Positions 18,517-27,014 are shown, counted from the first letter of the stretch. The stretch: DNA of 64,000 bases from Flavobacteriaceae bacterium (GCA_028279515.1 JANQNQ010000014.1:124001-188000), one strand, 5' to 3'. Numbers and translations: made by a program. The notes: generated by a model not told the origin, from the sequence alone.

Positions 18517-18682
18517 ATAATCTTAGTTCATCTGGCCTCTAATGATAATTAATACAGCCTATTTCTTCATTTCTCAACAGACACCGTGTTATTAGCATTC
18601 CTAACTTACGACAAAAGAGAATGTTGTTATAAAAGCGCAAAATGTTTAAGTTTTTGTTAATAAAAGTTAAACTGTTATGAAT

Positions 18683-18699
18683 TAATAGTAATACTATTA
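18683..18699. promoter_or_regulatory. palindromic operator candidate in front of tetR
   Basis: TAATAGTAATACTATTA is a perfect 17-bp palindrome. It touches the -7 element (18698-18705) and lies 18 bp before the regulator's start codon. This is where an autoregulating TetR-type repressor would bind. Confidence 0.6.
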
Positions 18700-18705
18700 T
18701 ATTTG
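18698..18705 (+). promoter_or_regulatory. -7 element of the tetR promoter
   Basis: TATATTTG followed by C matches the TAnnTTTGC consensus. The expected start is about 18711, giving a nearly leaderless message for the ATG at 18717. Confidence 0.55.
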
Positions 18706-18716
18706 CGTGTCGAAAA

Positions 18717-19406
18717 ATGAAAAACCTAAATATACATATCAATATTAATCCTGAGCTCTACAATAAGAATCCTGAGTCATCAGACTTGGGCAAACGCATT
18801 GTAACTAAAAGTATTGAGATGATCAACACATTAGGTTTTGAATGCTTTACATTTAAAAAGCTCGGAGCAGCCATTGGCTCAAATGAAAGCTCTGTATATC
18901 GATACTTTGATAGTAAGCACAACTTATTGGTCTACTTAGTAAATTGGTACTGGTCATGGATCGAATATCGTTTGGTGATGGTTACAAACAGCATGGGTTC
19001 TCCCCTAGAAAAGCTAAAAGCATCTGTTGAACTCCTGACCTCTGATGTCACTCAGGACAATGCCTTCTCGTACATCGACGAAATAGCACTAAATAAGATC
19101 ATCATTTCAGAATCTTCGAAAGCTTACCATACCAAAGACATTGACGAAGAAAATCAAAAAGGATATTACAAAACTTTCAAACGTGTTGTGCAGCGTGTTA
19201 GCGAATTTGTACTGGAGGTTAATCCGAAGTTCGAGTTTCCGCATATGTTGATCTCCACCATTATTGAAGGAGCCCATCACCAACGATTTTTTTCGAAACA
19301 CCTTCCTTCGCTCACTGATTTTGAAGAAGGTAAAAACAATATTGTGAACTTTTACACAGGTTTAGTTCTAAAAGCCATTAACTCAGATAATTCTAATGAT
19401 GAATAG
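18717..19406 (+). CDS. TetR/AcrR-family transcriptional regulator
   Basis: A 229-residue DNA-binding protein. The N-terminal helix-turn-helix spans about residues 30-75 (SIEMINTLGFECFTFKKLGA and SNESSVYRYFDSKHNLL). The rest is helical and would form a ligand-binding and dimerisation domain with several aromatic residues (WYWSWIEYRL). Its last codons overlap the start of the next gene by 11 bp, so it is translationally linked to the downstream SulP/exporter cluster. A perfect palindrome overlaps its own promoter, which suggests autoregulation. The ligand is unknown. Confidence 0.85.
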   Translation: MKNLNIHININPELYNKNPESSDLGKRIVTKSIEMINTLGFECFTFKKLGAAIGSNESSVYRYFDSKHNLLVYLVNWYWSWIEYRLVMVTNSMGSPLEKLKASVELLTSDVTQDNAFSYIDEIALNKIIISESSKAYHTKDIDEENQKGYYKTFKRVVQRVSEFVLEVNPKFEFPHMLISTIIEGAHHQRFFSKHLPSLTDFEEGKNNIVNFYTGLVLKAINSDNSNDE

Positions 19407-19722
19407 CGCCAAGGGCACATATGGAGCCTTAAAGGCATTGACATTCGTCCTTATGATTGTTGGGATGACGCTTCATCACAACATGGCTTTGATCAATTTG
19501 GATAAAAGCGAGTCGTATGAGTTAACGCTCGAAACAGAGACAGATACTGACAGCGAAGAGAAGGAAGAAAATCACATGGGCGGTGAAAAGGTATTCATCA
19601 ACCCAACCATTTCGACATCTTTATTTGCTGTTCAAGATCGCATTACTCCAAATCCAGCAACTCCGACCTCTATACTAGACACATTATTAGAGGTTTATGC
19701 CCCACCCCCCGAACGGGCCTAA
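19396..19722 (+). CDS. small single-pass membrane protein of unknown function
   Basis: This 108-residue protein was not recognised. It has one hydrophobic segment near residues 10-32 (ALKALTFVLMIVGMTLHHNM). A strongly acidic middle follows (TLETETDTDSEEKEENH), then an extended Pro/Thr-rich C-terminus ending PPPERA. It could be an anchored periplasmic or cell-surface peptide or an accessory subunit of the adjacent transporter. Its ATG overlaps the tetR stop, which argues that it is a real gene. Two adjacent ATG codons (19396, 19399) are possible starts. Confidence 0.6.
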   Translation: MMNSAKGTYGALKALTFVLMIVGMTLHHNMALINLDKSESYELTLETETDTDSEEKEENHMGGEKVFINPTISTSLFAVQDRITPNPATPTSILDTLLEVYAPPPERA

Positions 19723-19976
19723 TTTTAACACATACAACAGAAATTATTCAGGCAATTCTCGGTGGTATTACTGCTGCCGGGCGAGGATAATCATGTGCCA
19801 TGTGTTACGCAGTAATTCTTTAGGAAGGTTTACTTCCGAAGAAAAAATCACACAAAAGATCAATTTAAATTATTTAAGACCCAGAAGCGCCATATCGGCT
19901 GCTTTTTAAAACATCCTTTGTTCTCAATAATCAGTTGAGCCGCGTATGGCGCTTTGGGCACTAACACTTATGGAGT
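19723..19976 (+). other. structured leader between the small membrane protein and sulP
   Basis: This spacer contains two inverted repeats and no credible gene. The first is an 8-bp perfect pair, ATTACTGC at 19767-19774 with GCAGTAAT at 19809-19816. The second is a long imperfect hairpin at 19881-19957. A 70-codon open frame here has no features of a protein gene. Confidence 0.55.
19881..19957 (+). promoter_or_regulatory. long hairpin upstream of sulP
   Basis: The left arm CCAGAAGCGCCATATCGGCT (19881-19900) pairs with the right arm GAGCCGCGTATGGCGCTTTGG, with a core AAGCGCCATA / TATGGCGCTT and small bulges. The loop is about 35 nt and AT-rich. The right arm ends about 30-50 nt before the possible sulP starts. 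It may be a leader regulator, an RNA processing site or a remnant repeat. Confidence 0.5.
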
Positions 19977-19988
19977 TTGAAGACTCCT

Positions 19989-21605
19989 ATGCAAAATGAA
20001 AAAGCAAAAATGAAAGCTAACATCTCATTTAAACACCTCAAATCTGACCTTCCAGCAAGTATCGTAGTATTCTTTGTGGCACTCCCATTGTGTTTGGGAA
20101 TCGCCCTTGCCAGTGGTGCGCCCTTATTTTCGGGGCTCATTGCAGGAATCGTGGGAGGAATTTTCGTGGGCGCACTCAGTGGTTCACAAATTGGGGTTAG
20201 TGGTCCCGCAGCCGGGCTAGCCGCTATCGTACTTGCCGCTATTGGAACACTTGGTGGCTACGAAAATTTCTTATTGGCCGTTGTATTGGGCGGTATCATT
20301 CAGTTTCTTTTCGGAGTGCTGAAAGCCGGGATTATTGGATACTACTTTCCATCGTCGGTAATCAAAGGGATGCTTACTGGTATCGGGATCATCATCATCC
20401 TGAAACAGATTCCGCACTTCTTTGGATATGATGTTAATACAGTAGGAGATTTCTCGTTCATCGAAATGGACGGAGATAATACCTTTTCAGAGATCTTTAA
20501 ATCTCTGAATTACATTAGCCCTGGATCAACGATCGTTGGTATCGTAGGACTCGCCATTTTGATTCTTTGGGATCGCGTCTTGGTGAAGAAAGCTAAGATC
20601 TTTCAACTGATCCAAGGTCCGTTGGTTGCTGTAATCTTTGGTATCATCTTCTTCGCCTTTACGCAAGGAAGCAATATGTGGGGTGTTTCTACAGATCACC
20701 TCGTGAAGGTGCCAGTTCCTGAAGACGCTGCATCGTTCTTCGGACAGTTTAGTTTCCCTAATTTCGGGGCCATCACACGTCCAGAAATTTGGGTTACCGC
20801 CTTTACCATTGCGCTAGTAGCTAGCTTGGAAACTCTTCTGTGTGTTGAGGCTACCGACAAACTGGACCCTCAAAAACGAGTGACTCCTACCAACCGAGAG
20901 CTTTTGGCACAAGGTGCTGGAAACTTTGTCTCGGGTATGATCGGAGGACTTCCTATCACACAAGTAATTGTACGAAGCTCAGCCAACATCCAATCTGGAG
21001 GTAGAACCAAGCTTTCTGCCATCATCCACGGATTCTTTTTGTTAATCTCTGTGATCCTTATCCCGAGATTGCTGAATATGATTCCGTTGTCTGTATTGGC
21101 AGCTATCCTACTAATCGTTGGTTATAAATTGGCAAAACCTGGCCTGTTCGTAAAAATGTTCAAGTTAGGTTGGAAACAGTTCTTACCATTTGCAGTTACC
21201 GTAATCGGAATCGTCTTCACAGACCTTTTAATTGGAATCGGAATGGGACTTATGGTTGGAATCGTAGTGATCCTGATCAAGAGTTTCCAAAACTCGCACT
21301 TCTTGCATATTGAAGACCAAAGCAACGGAAAGCACAAGATCAAGATGACCTTGGCCGAAGAGGTAACCTTCTTCAATAAAGGAGCCATCTTAAAAGAGCT
21401 GGATAGTCTCCCTAGGGATACTTTCCTATCGCTGGATGTTAGAAAGACTCGTTATCTCGACAATGACATTATCGAGATATTGGAAGATTTCTCATTCAAA
21501 GCGAGAGAACGAAACATTGATGTACAAATCATCTCTGAGCGCGGAATTGTTGAAAATCCGCCAAGCGTTATCGAATTCTTTAAACTAAGACCAAAAAGTG
21601 CTTAA
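19989..21605 (+). CDS. SulP family anion transporter with STAS domain
   Basis: An inner-membrane anion transporter of the SulP/SLC26 family, where substrates include sulfate and bicarbonate. About 12-14 helices fill residues 15-420. They include the conserved ASIVVFFVALPLCLGIALAS opening, SGPAAGLAAIVL (gate region), and GGLPITQVIVRSSANIQSGG, where an Arg follows the conserved segment. A shortened STAS-like domain closes the protein (about 435-535, LDVRKTRYLDNDIIEILEDF). ATG at 19989 (538 residues) is preferred over an upstream TTG; 20010 is also possible. The next gene overlaps or abuts its stop. In many Bacteroidota close relatives sit with carbonic anhydrase, but here the neighbours are a Usp-like protein and an exporter. 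Confidence 0.88.
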   Translation: MQNEKAKMKANISFKHLKSDLPASIVVFFVALPLCLGIALASGAPLFSGLIAGIVGGIFVGALSGSQIGVSGPAAGLAAIVLAAIGTLGGYENFLLAVVLGGIIQFLFGVLKAGIIGYYFPSSVIKGMLTGIGIIIILKQIPHFFGYDVNTVGDFSFIEMDGDNTFSEIFKSLNYISPGSTIVGIVGLAILILWDRVLVKKAKIFQLIQGPLVAVIFGIIFFAFTQGSNMWGVSTDHLVKVPVPEDAASFFGQFSFPNFGAITRPEIWVTAFTIALVASLETLLCVEATDKLDPQKRVTPTNRELLAQGAGNFVSGMIGGLPITQVIVRSSANIQSGGRTKLSAIIHGFFLLISVILIPRLLNMIPLSVLAAILLIVGYKLAKPGLFVKMFKLGWKQFLPFAVTVIGIVFTDLLIGIGMGLMVGIVVILIKSFQNSHFLHIEDQSNGKHKIKMTLAEEVTFFNKGAILKELDSLPRDTFLSLDVRKTRYLDNDIIEILEDFSFKARERNIDVQIISERGIVENPPSVIEFFKLRPKSA

Positions 21606-21618
21606 CAAAACAAAAACT

Positions 21619-22425
21619 ATGGAAAATTTAAACCAACCCTTTCAAATATTGACGTTGATGGACTTTTCAAAGGCTTCTTATGCTGCCTTAAAAAGTGCTG
21701 TTAACTTGGCAAAGATCACTAACGGAACCATCGAAATATTACACGTTGGAGCCGCCAAAGACATTGCCGAACAAGAGAATCAAATGGCTGCAATGCGTTC
21801 GATATATGAGAACAAATTGTCTCTTAAAAAGAAACTGTCAAATCTTACGCAACTCATTCAAAAGGAAGAAAACGTGCCCGCACACTTTACACTTTCCATC
21901 GGAAATATAAAGAACGAGGTTAACGATGCAATCCAAACCTTTGAGCCGGATGTGGTCGTTTTGGGAAAACGCAAGAAAAAAGTAGTCAACTTTCTTGGAG
22001 ATGGAGTAACCAAACACTTACTCGGATCTTTTAAAGGAGGAATCCTTTTGGCTGGCGAAGAGAACACGCTTGAGACTCACAATCAAATGTCATTGGGCGT
22101 TCTTGAATCCTTGGATGTTTCAAATTTCGGACAACTTGCAAAAGTGCTCGAAGGAAATGCTGGAGACACGATCAAGCGTTTCAAAATTAGAAACGAAGGT
22201 AATCAGCCCCAACTTTCTGAAAAGGAACTTGGAAAGAAAGTAACCACTTTTGAATTTGAACCTACCCAAGGTGGTAGTGAGAAGTTGGCCGATTATATAA
22301 CGAAAAGTCAGGTTCAGCTACTTTGTGTACAACCGAACAACTTTCGAGAACGTGCAGAAACCAAGACGTTCTTTGAAGGGACTGCTCTAAACGTTAACGT
22401 ACCCATTTTGGTGTTAAACAATTAA
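21619..22425 (+). CDS. Usp-like protein lacking the ATP-binding loop
   Basis: A 268-residue cytoplasmic protein with a Usp-type N-terminal domain (LTLMDFSKASYAALKSAVNL at about 11-30, then an ILHVG strand) and a weaker second half. Where ATP-binding Usps have G-x2-G-x9-G-S it reads GKRKKKVVNFLGDG, so nucleotide binding is doubtful. ATG at 21619 lies 13 bp after the sulP stop. An earlier TTG at 21598 overlaps sulP and is less likely. The position suggests a regulatory partner of the SulP transporter, by inference only. Confidence 0.7.
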   Translation: MENLNQPFQILTLMDFSKASYAALKSAVNLAKITNGTIEILHVGAAKDIAEQENQMAAMRSIYENKLSLKKKLSNLTQLIQKEENVPAHFTLSIGNIKNEVNDAIQTFEPDVVVLGKRKKKVVNFLGDGVTKHLLGSFKGGILLAGEENTLETHNQMSLGVLESLDVSNFGQLAKVLEGNAGDTIKRFKIRNEGNQPQLSEKELGKKVTTFEFEPTQGGSEKLADYITKSQVQLLCVQPNNFRERAETKTFFEGTALNVNVPILVLNN

Positions 22426-22461
22426 GCCAGCACGTATAACGAAGTAGTAAACTCACATATC

Positions 22462-22530
22462 AGGCAGCGAATTCAGCGTCTTTCACCGTTCAAAAAACAG
22501 GTGTTATCGTTTTTATTCGCTGCCTTTTTT
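22462..22530 (+). terminator. terminator-like hairpin with long loop directly before the ABC gene
   Basis: AGGCAGCGAAT (22462-22472) and ATTCGCTGCCT (22515-22525) are perfectly complementary and followed by T6. The 42-nt loop contains a further CACC/GGTG pairing. The ABC start codon is only 13 bp beyond. This may end the sulP-usp message or act as an attenuator for the exporter genes. Confidence 0.75.
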
Positions 22531-22543
22531 AAACCAAAAAATC

Positions 22544-24196
22544 ATGAACAGCATTCTCACTCCATGGCAACGTTTTGTCGGATTATTGAAGCTCGACAGG
22601 CGTGATATTAGACAGGTATTTTACTATGCAATATTCGCAGGTCTTGTAGCGCTTTCACTCCCCTTGGGGATACAAGCCATCATTAATTTGATTCAAGGAG
22701 CGCAGCTTTCTACTTCCTGGATCATTCTGGTCATTCTGGTAACTTTAGGAGTTGCTTTTCAAGGAGTGTTGCAATTGATGCAAGTACGCATCCTAGAGAA
22801 TATTCAACAAAAGATCTTCATGCGGTCTTCGTTTGAGTTTGTGTATCGATTTCCTAAGATCAGGATGAGTGAGTTGCGCAATTACTATCCGCCAGAGTTA
22901 GCCAATCGATTCTTTGACACACTTACCGTACAAAAAGGGCTCTCAAAGATCTTGATCGACTTTCCAGCGGCTTTTTTACAGATCGTTTTTGGTTTGATCT
23001 TGTTATCGTTCTACCATCCATTTTTCATCGTATACGGAGCGCTTTTGATTCTTCTGATATATGCCGTTTTTAAGTTTACCGCCAGAAAAGGTTTGGAAAC
23101 CAGTTTGGTCGAATCGAGAGAAAAGTACCAAGTGGCGCATTGGATCCAAGAAATCGCTAGATCCCTAGTAAGCTTTAAACTTTCGGGCAAAACCAATCTC
23201 GCCATGGATCGAAACGACCGCCTCACCGATGAGTATTTAAAAGCTAGGGAGAGTCATTTCAAAATTCTGGTTCAGCAATTCTTGCAAATGATCGGGTTCA
23301 AGGTGTTGGTAACAGCAGGGCTATTGATCATTGGAGGTGTATTGGTCCTAAATCAAAAGATGAACATCGGTCAGTTTGTAGCTTCCGAAATCATCATACT
23401 ATTAGTGATAAGTTCTGTCGAAAAGCTGATAACTGGGCTAGAGACCTTTTACGATGTACTCACTTCGCTTGAAAAAATCGGACAAGTGGTCGACAAGGAA
23501 CTCGAAAATCAAAATGGCGCCAACCCGTTTAGCCAGTCTCAGCCATTGCATGTACAATTATCACAAGCTTCCTATCGAACACCTGAAGGCCAAAAGATCT
23601 TCAAAGAAATGGATCTTGAGATCAACGAAAAAGACCGAATTCTCATAGAAGGAAAATCTGGCGCTGGGAAGACTACTTTACTCAAATTGCTTTCTGGGCT
23701 TATCGCTCCGACCGATGGCACTTTGTATGTAAACCATCAATCTGCAAAGGGCATCTGGCCTAATTTATACCGTGGTTACATTGGTCAAGTGTTGCCAGAG
23801 CAACGTCCTTTTGAAGGAACGATCTATGAAAACATCACCTTCAACGATCCTGAGATATCTCAAGAACTCCTGCAAGAGGTGCTGTTGTATACCGGACTCC
23901 TTCCATTTATCAAGGAACAACCCGAAGGAATCCATACTATGCTATATCCCGAAGGACAACGACTGGCCCATACAACTTCGAAAAGAATCGTATTAGCCCG
24001 AGCCATCGTGAATGCACCAAAACTATTGCTACTTAAAGACCCCTTAGAGTATTTAGACCCTGAAGAGGCAAAGAGCATTATTGCCTATCTGACCCATAAA
24101 GACCGTCCGTGGACGCTTGTCGTCTCCAGTCGTAACAACATCTGGAAGACGTTCTGCAACCGAACCCTTGAACTAAAAAATGGTAAACTCTATTAA
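22544..24196 (+). CDS. ABC exporter (fused membrane and nucleotide-binding domains) with degenerate ATPase motifs
   Basis: A 550-residue half-transporter of the type I secretion/exporter class without a C39 peptidase domain. The membrane domain (about 1-320) has five to six helices. The nucleotide-binding domain starts near residue 345. Walker A GKSGAGKTT (370-378) is intact and a Q-loop Gln is present in IGQVLPEQRPFEGTI. The ABC signature LSGGQ is replaced by LAHTT (474-478). Walker B plus catalytic Glu, normally LLLLDEP, reads LLLLKDP, so Asp becomes Lys498 and Glu becomes Asp499. The H-loop His is Ser529 (VVSSRNN). The D-loop LD is kept. ATP may be bound but efficient hydrolysis is doubtful. 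HlyD and TolC genes follow within 10 bp and by overlap, so a trans-envelope export channel is implied. Confidence 0.88.
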   Translation: MNSILTPWQRFVGLLKLDRRDIRQVFYYAIFAGLVALSLPLGIQAIINLIQGAQLSTSWIILVILVTLGVAFQGVLQLMQVRILENIQQKIFMRSSFEFVYRFPKIRMSELRNYYPPELANRFFDTLTVQKGLSKILIDFPAAFLQIVFGLILLSFYHPFFIVYGALLILLIYAVFKFTARKGLETSLVESREKYQVAHWIQEIARSLVSFKLSGKTNLAMDRNDRLTDEYLKARESHFKILVQQFLQMIGFKVLVTAGLLIIGGVLVLNQKMNIGQFVASEIIILLVISSVEKLITGLETFYDVLTSLEKIGQVVDKELENQNGANPFSQSQPLHVQLSQASYRTPEGQKIFKEMDLEINEKDRILIEGKSGAGKTTLLKLLSGLIAPTDGTLYVNHQSAKGIWPNLYRGYIGQVLPEQRPFEGTIYENITFNDPEISQELLQEVLLYTGLLPFIKEQPEGIHTMLYPEGQRLAHTTSKRIVLARAIVNAPKLLLLKDPLEYLDPEEAKSIIAYLTHKDRPWTLVVSSRNNIWKTFCNRTLELKNGKLY

Positions 24197-24205
24197 ATCG
24201 GTACT

Positions 24206-25561
24206 ATGCTCAATATATCTCACAATCCCATTAATCAGAAGGTAACCCTCAAAGAATATGAATCTTTTGGGCGCGTTACTCGCATTCGACACCATAAGAT
24301 CTTCAATCGGATCTTGCTGGGGTTCTCTTTGATGGCCATTATTGTCATGTTCTTGCCTTGGACGCAAAATGTTTCGGGCAATGGTTTTGTGACCACCCTA
24401 ACACCAGAACAACGACCACAAACGCTACAGTCTCCGATTCCGGGACGTATCGAGAAATGGTATGTGCGTGAAGGTGACGAAGTCAAAAAAGGAGATACCA
24501 TTCTATACATATCCGAGATCAAGAATGCCTATCAAGACCCAAAACTTGCCGAGCGCACCATGGCGCAAAGGGATGCCAAGTCAAGATCGGTCACTTCCTA
24601 CAAAGAAAAAGTAAGCAGTCTCGAAGGACAAATAGGCGCCTTGATTACAGAGCGATCGCTCAAGCTCGAACAGACCGAAAACAAACTAAAGCAGACACAA
24701 CTTAAAGTTATTTCTGACAGTATCGATCTCGAAGCGGTCAAAACCAATTATTCGATCGCCGATCGCCAATATCAGCGTACACTAACACTTCAAAAGGAAG
24801 GGTTAAAGGCCGTAACCGATGTCGAGATCAAAAAGCTCAAATTGCAAGAAATGCAGGCCAAATTGGTTTCGCAGGAAAACAAACTCTTGGCCAGTAAGAA
24901 CGAAGCGATCAATGCACAGATCGAACTCAGTAGAATCCGGGCCTCTTACGCCGATAAAATTGCCAAGGCGCGAAGCGATAGAGCTACTGCAGCTTCCAGT
25001 CAGTTTGAAGCGGAAGCCGAAGTCGTCAAGCTCGATAATGCCTATACGAACTATTCCATCCGAAACAGCATGTACTATGTGACAGCGCCACAGGATGGGT
25101 TTATCAACAAGGCACTAAAGGCCGGTATCGGAGAAACTTTTAAAGAAGGAGAAGCTCTTGTTGGTATCATGCCTTCAAAATACGAGTTGGCGGTTGAGAC
25201 CTATGTAGACCCGATCGACCTTCCTTTGGTGCATGTGGGCGAAAAGGTACGCATTCAGTTTGATGGTTGGCCAGCCATCTTTTTTAGCGGATGGCCAAAC
25301 GCTTCCTTCGGAACCTTTGGAGGTGAGATCGTCGCTGTAGAGACTTTTATCAGTGACAACGGAAAGTTTAGAGTGTTGATCGCTCCAGATTCAAAAGAAG
25401 GTATCTGGCCTCAGAACATTCGAGTTGGGTCGGGTGCTTATACCATTGCGCTGCTAGAAGATGTACCGATCTGGTACGAACTCTGGCGACGCCTTAACGG
25501 ATTCCCTCCGAATTATTATAACCCTTCAGCAAAGCAAGCGAGTAATGAAGCAAAAAAATAA
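24206..25561 (+). CDS. HlyD-family membrane fusion protein
   Basis: The periplasmic adaptor that links an inner-membrane transporter to a TolC channel. A cytoplasmic N-terminus and one helix (about residues 36-56, LLGFSLMAIIVMFLPW) are followed by the first biotinyl-lipoyl half (SPIPGRIEKWYVREGDEVKK). A long coiled-coil hairpin follows (about 105-285). The second lipoyl half and beta-barrel include VTAPQDGFINKALKAGIGE. At 451 residues it fits the family. It starts 9 bp after the ABC gene, and the TolC gene begins inside its last codons, so it forms the adaptor of the same machine. Confidence 0.92.
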   Translation: MLNISHNPINQKVTLKEYESFGRVTRIRHHKIFNRILLGFSLMAIIVMFLPWTQNVSGNGFVTTLTPEQRPQTLQSPIPGRIEKWYVREGDEVKKGDTILYISEIKNAYQDPKLAERTMAQRDAKSRSVTSYKEKVSSLEGQIGALITERSLKLEQTENKLKQTQLKVISDSIDLEAVKTNYSIADRQYQRTLTLQKEGLKAVTDVEIKKLKLQEMQAKLVSQENKLLASKNEAINAQIELSRIRASYADKIAKARSDRATAASSQFEAEAEVVKLDNAYTNYSIRNSMYYVTAPQDGFINKALKAGIGETFKEGEALVGIMPSKYELAVETYVDPIDLPLVHVGEKVRIQFDGWPAIFFSGWPNASFGTFGGEIVAVETFISDNGKFRVLIAPDSKEGIWPQNIRVGSGAYTIALLEDVPIWYELWRRLNGFPPNYYNPSAKQASNEAKK

Positions 25562-26984
25562 GGTTTTCTCAAATATCATACAGATACTTTGTATCTACCT
25601 TATCTCACATACGCCAATGATGGGACAGGACAGCTTGAACACCTCCCTCAGCTTCGATGAATACTTGGGGTACGTTAAACAACACCATCCGTTGGTAAAA
25701 CAGGCACAGCTGAAGATAGATGAGGGAACTGCCAGTCTCCTAAAAGCTCGCGGCGGATTTGACCCAAAACTGGAAGCCGACTACGATCGTAAGAAGTTCA
25801 AAGGAACCGAATACTATGACGAGCTCAATGCCACTTTTAAGATTCCGACCTGGTTTGGTGTAGAGTTCAAAGCGAATTTTGAGGAAAATACAGGCGTCTT
25901 TCTGAATCCGCGTCAAAGTGTCCCCGATGGCGGGCTCTATAGCGCCGGGGTCACCATCTCTATGGCCCGAGGTTTGCTAATCAATGATCGCATGGCTGCC
26001 TTGAAAAAGGCCCGATTCTTTGTGGAGCAGACGAAGGCAGAAAGAGACCTGCTCGTTACCGAAGTACTATTTGAAGCAAGTATTGCCTATTTCGAGTGGC
26101 TCGAGGCCTCAAATGAAGAACAGATCTTCAATCAATTCTTAGATAACGCCCAGATTCGTTTCAATGGCGTGGTCAGGAGCATCGAAGCCGGAGACAAAGC
26201 AGCCATTGATTCGGTCGAGGCTAAGATTGCCTTCGAGAACCGAAAACTAAGTCTTGAGAATGCAAGATTAAAACGACAAAAAGCCGCTTTGAAGGCAAGT
26301 AATTTTCTATGGATCAATGATATTCCGCTAGAGATAGAGGATGCCGTTCGTCCACAAGACCCGAGTAATGAGTTACTAGCCTCTGCCCTTTATTTAGAAG
26401 GACAACCCATGATAGACCTTCTACTAGAATCACATCCAAAACTAAAGGCCATGAGCGCAAAGATCAAAGGCCTAGAAGTCGAACGTTCTTTAAAGCGAAA
26501 CAAGTTGTTGCCACAATTGGACCTAAGCTACAACTTTCTGAGTCCGGATGGCGATCAGATCAACAGTTTCAATACGGCCAATTACAAGGCAGGTGTCACA
26601 TTCAGGTTTCCTCTTTTTCTTCGGAAGGAACGCGGAGATGTTAAGTTGGCACAGTTAAAAGTCAACAATCAAAATCTTGCTCGTTCGGCAGAAACGCTTT
26701 CCATTAGAAATAAGCTTGAAGCGATCCGCGTCGAGATGGCGTCTTTAGACACGCAGAACAACATCATCGGAGGAATTGTCAATGAATACCAAACACTTAT
26801 GCGCGCCGAAGAGCGAAAGTTTGAATTGGGCGAGAGTTCCCTTTTCTTGATCAACAGTCGTGAGCAAAAGTTGATTGAAAGCACCTTAAAATCAAATTCC
26901 CTCAGAATAAAAGGATATCAATCACGCGCAAAGATGTACCAAGCACTTGGGCGCCCGTTAGGGTATCAGAAGGTGGTGAATTGA
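25545..26984 (+). CDS. TolC-family outer membrane efflux protein
   Basis: A 479-residue outer-membrane channel subunit. A signal peptide (QKNKVFSNIIQILCIYLISH) precedes the mature protein near MMGQD. Two long helical OEP repeats follow (about 45-260 and 290-470), with characteristic EYLGYVKQHHPLVKQAQLKI and a second LLLESHPKLKAMSAKIKG. ATG 25545 overlaps the HlyD gene by 17 bp. A further in-frame upstream start would lie deep in HlyD and is rejected. It completes the tripartite export machine of this cluster. Confidence 0.9.
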   Translation: MKQKNKVFSNIIQILCIYLISHTPMMGQDSLNTSLSFDEYLGYVKQHHPLVKQAQLKIDEGTASLLKARGGFDPKLEADYDRKKFKGTEYYDELNATFKIPTWFGVEFKANFEENTGVFLNPRQSVPDGGLYSAGVTISMARGLLINDRMAALKKARFFVEQTKAERDLLVTEVLFEASIAYFEWLEASNEEQIFNQFLDNAQIRFNGVVRSIEAGDKAAIDSVEAKIAFENRKLSLENARLKRQKAALKASNFLWINDIPLEIEDAVRPQDPSNELLASALYLEGQPMIDLLLESHPKLKAMSAKIKGLEVERSLKRNKLLPQLDLSYNFLSPDGDQINSFNTANYKAGVTFRFPLFLRKERGDVKLAQLKVNNQNLARSAETLSIRNKLEAIRVEMASLDTQNNIIGGIVNEYQTLMRAEERKFELGESSLFLINSREQKLIESTLKSNSLRIKGYQSRAKMYQALGRPLGYQKVVN

Positions 26985-26989
26985 TTCAC

Positions 26990-27014
26990 GATTTTTGATT
27001 TTTGATTTTTGATT
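26990..27014 (+). repeat. tandem GATTTTT repeat (about 3.5 copies)
   Basis: Three exact GATTTTT units in a row and a partial fourth. A simple slippage-prone repeat 5 bp beyond the TolC stop, with no T-rich hairpin. Confidence 0.8.

Noticed and set aside
19697..19909. 70-codon frame between the small membrane protein and sulP
   Set aside because: It overlaps the previous gene and the sulP leader hairpin; the composition looks like translated non-coding DNA.
26990..27014. GATTTTT tandem repeat as a CRISPR or phase-variation tract
   Set aside because: It is a simple 7-bp repeat outside any gene or promoter, with no repeat-spacer pattern.
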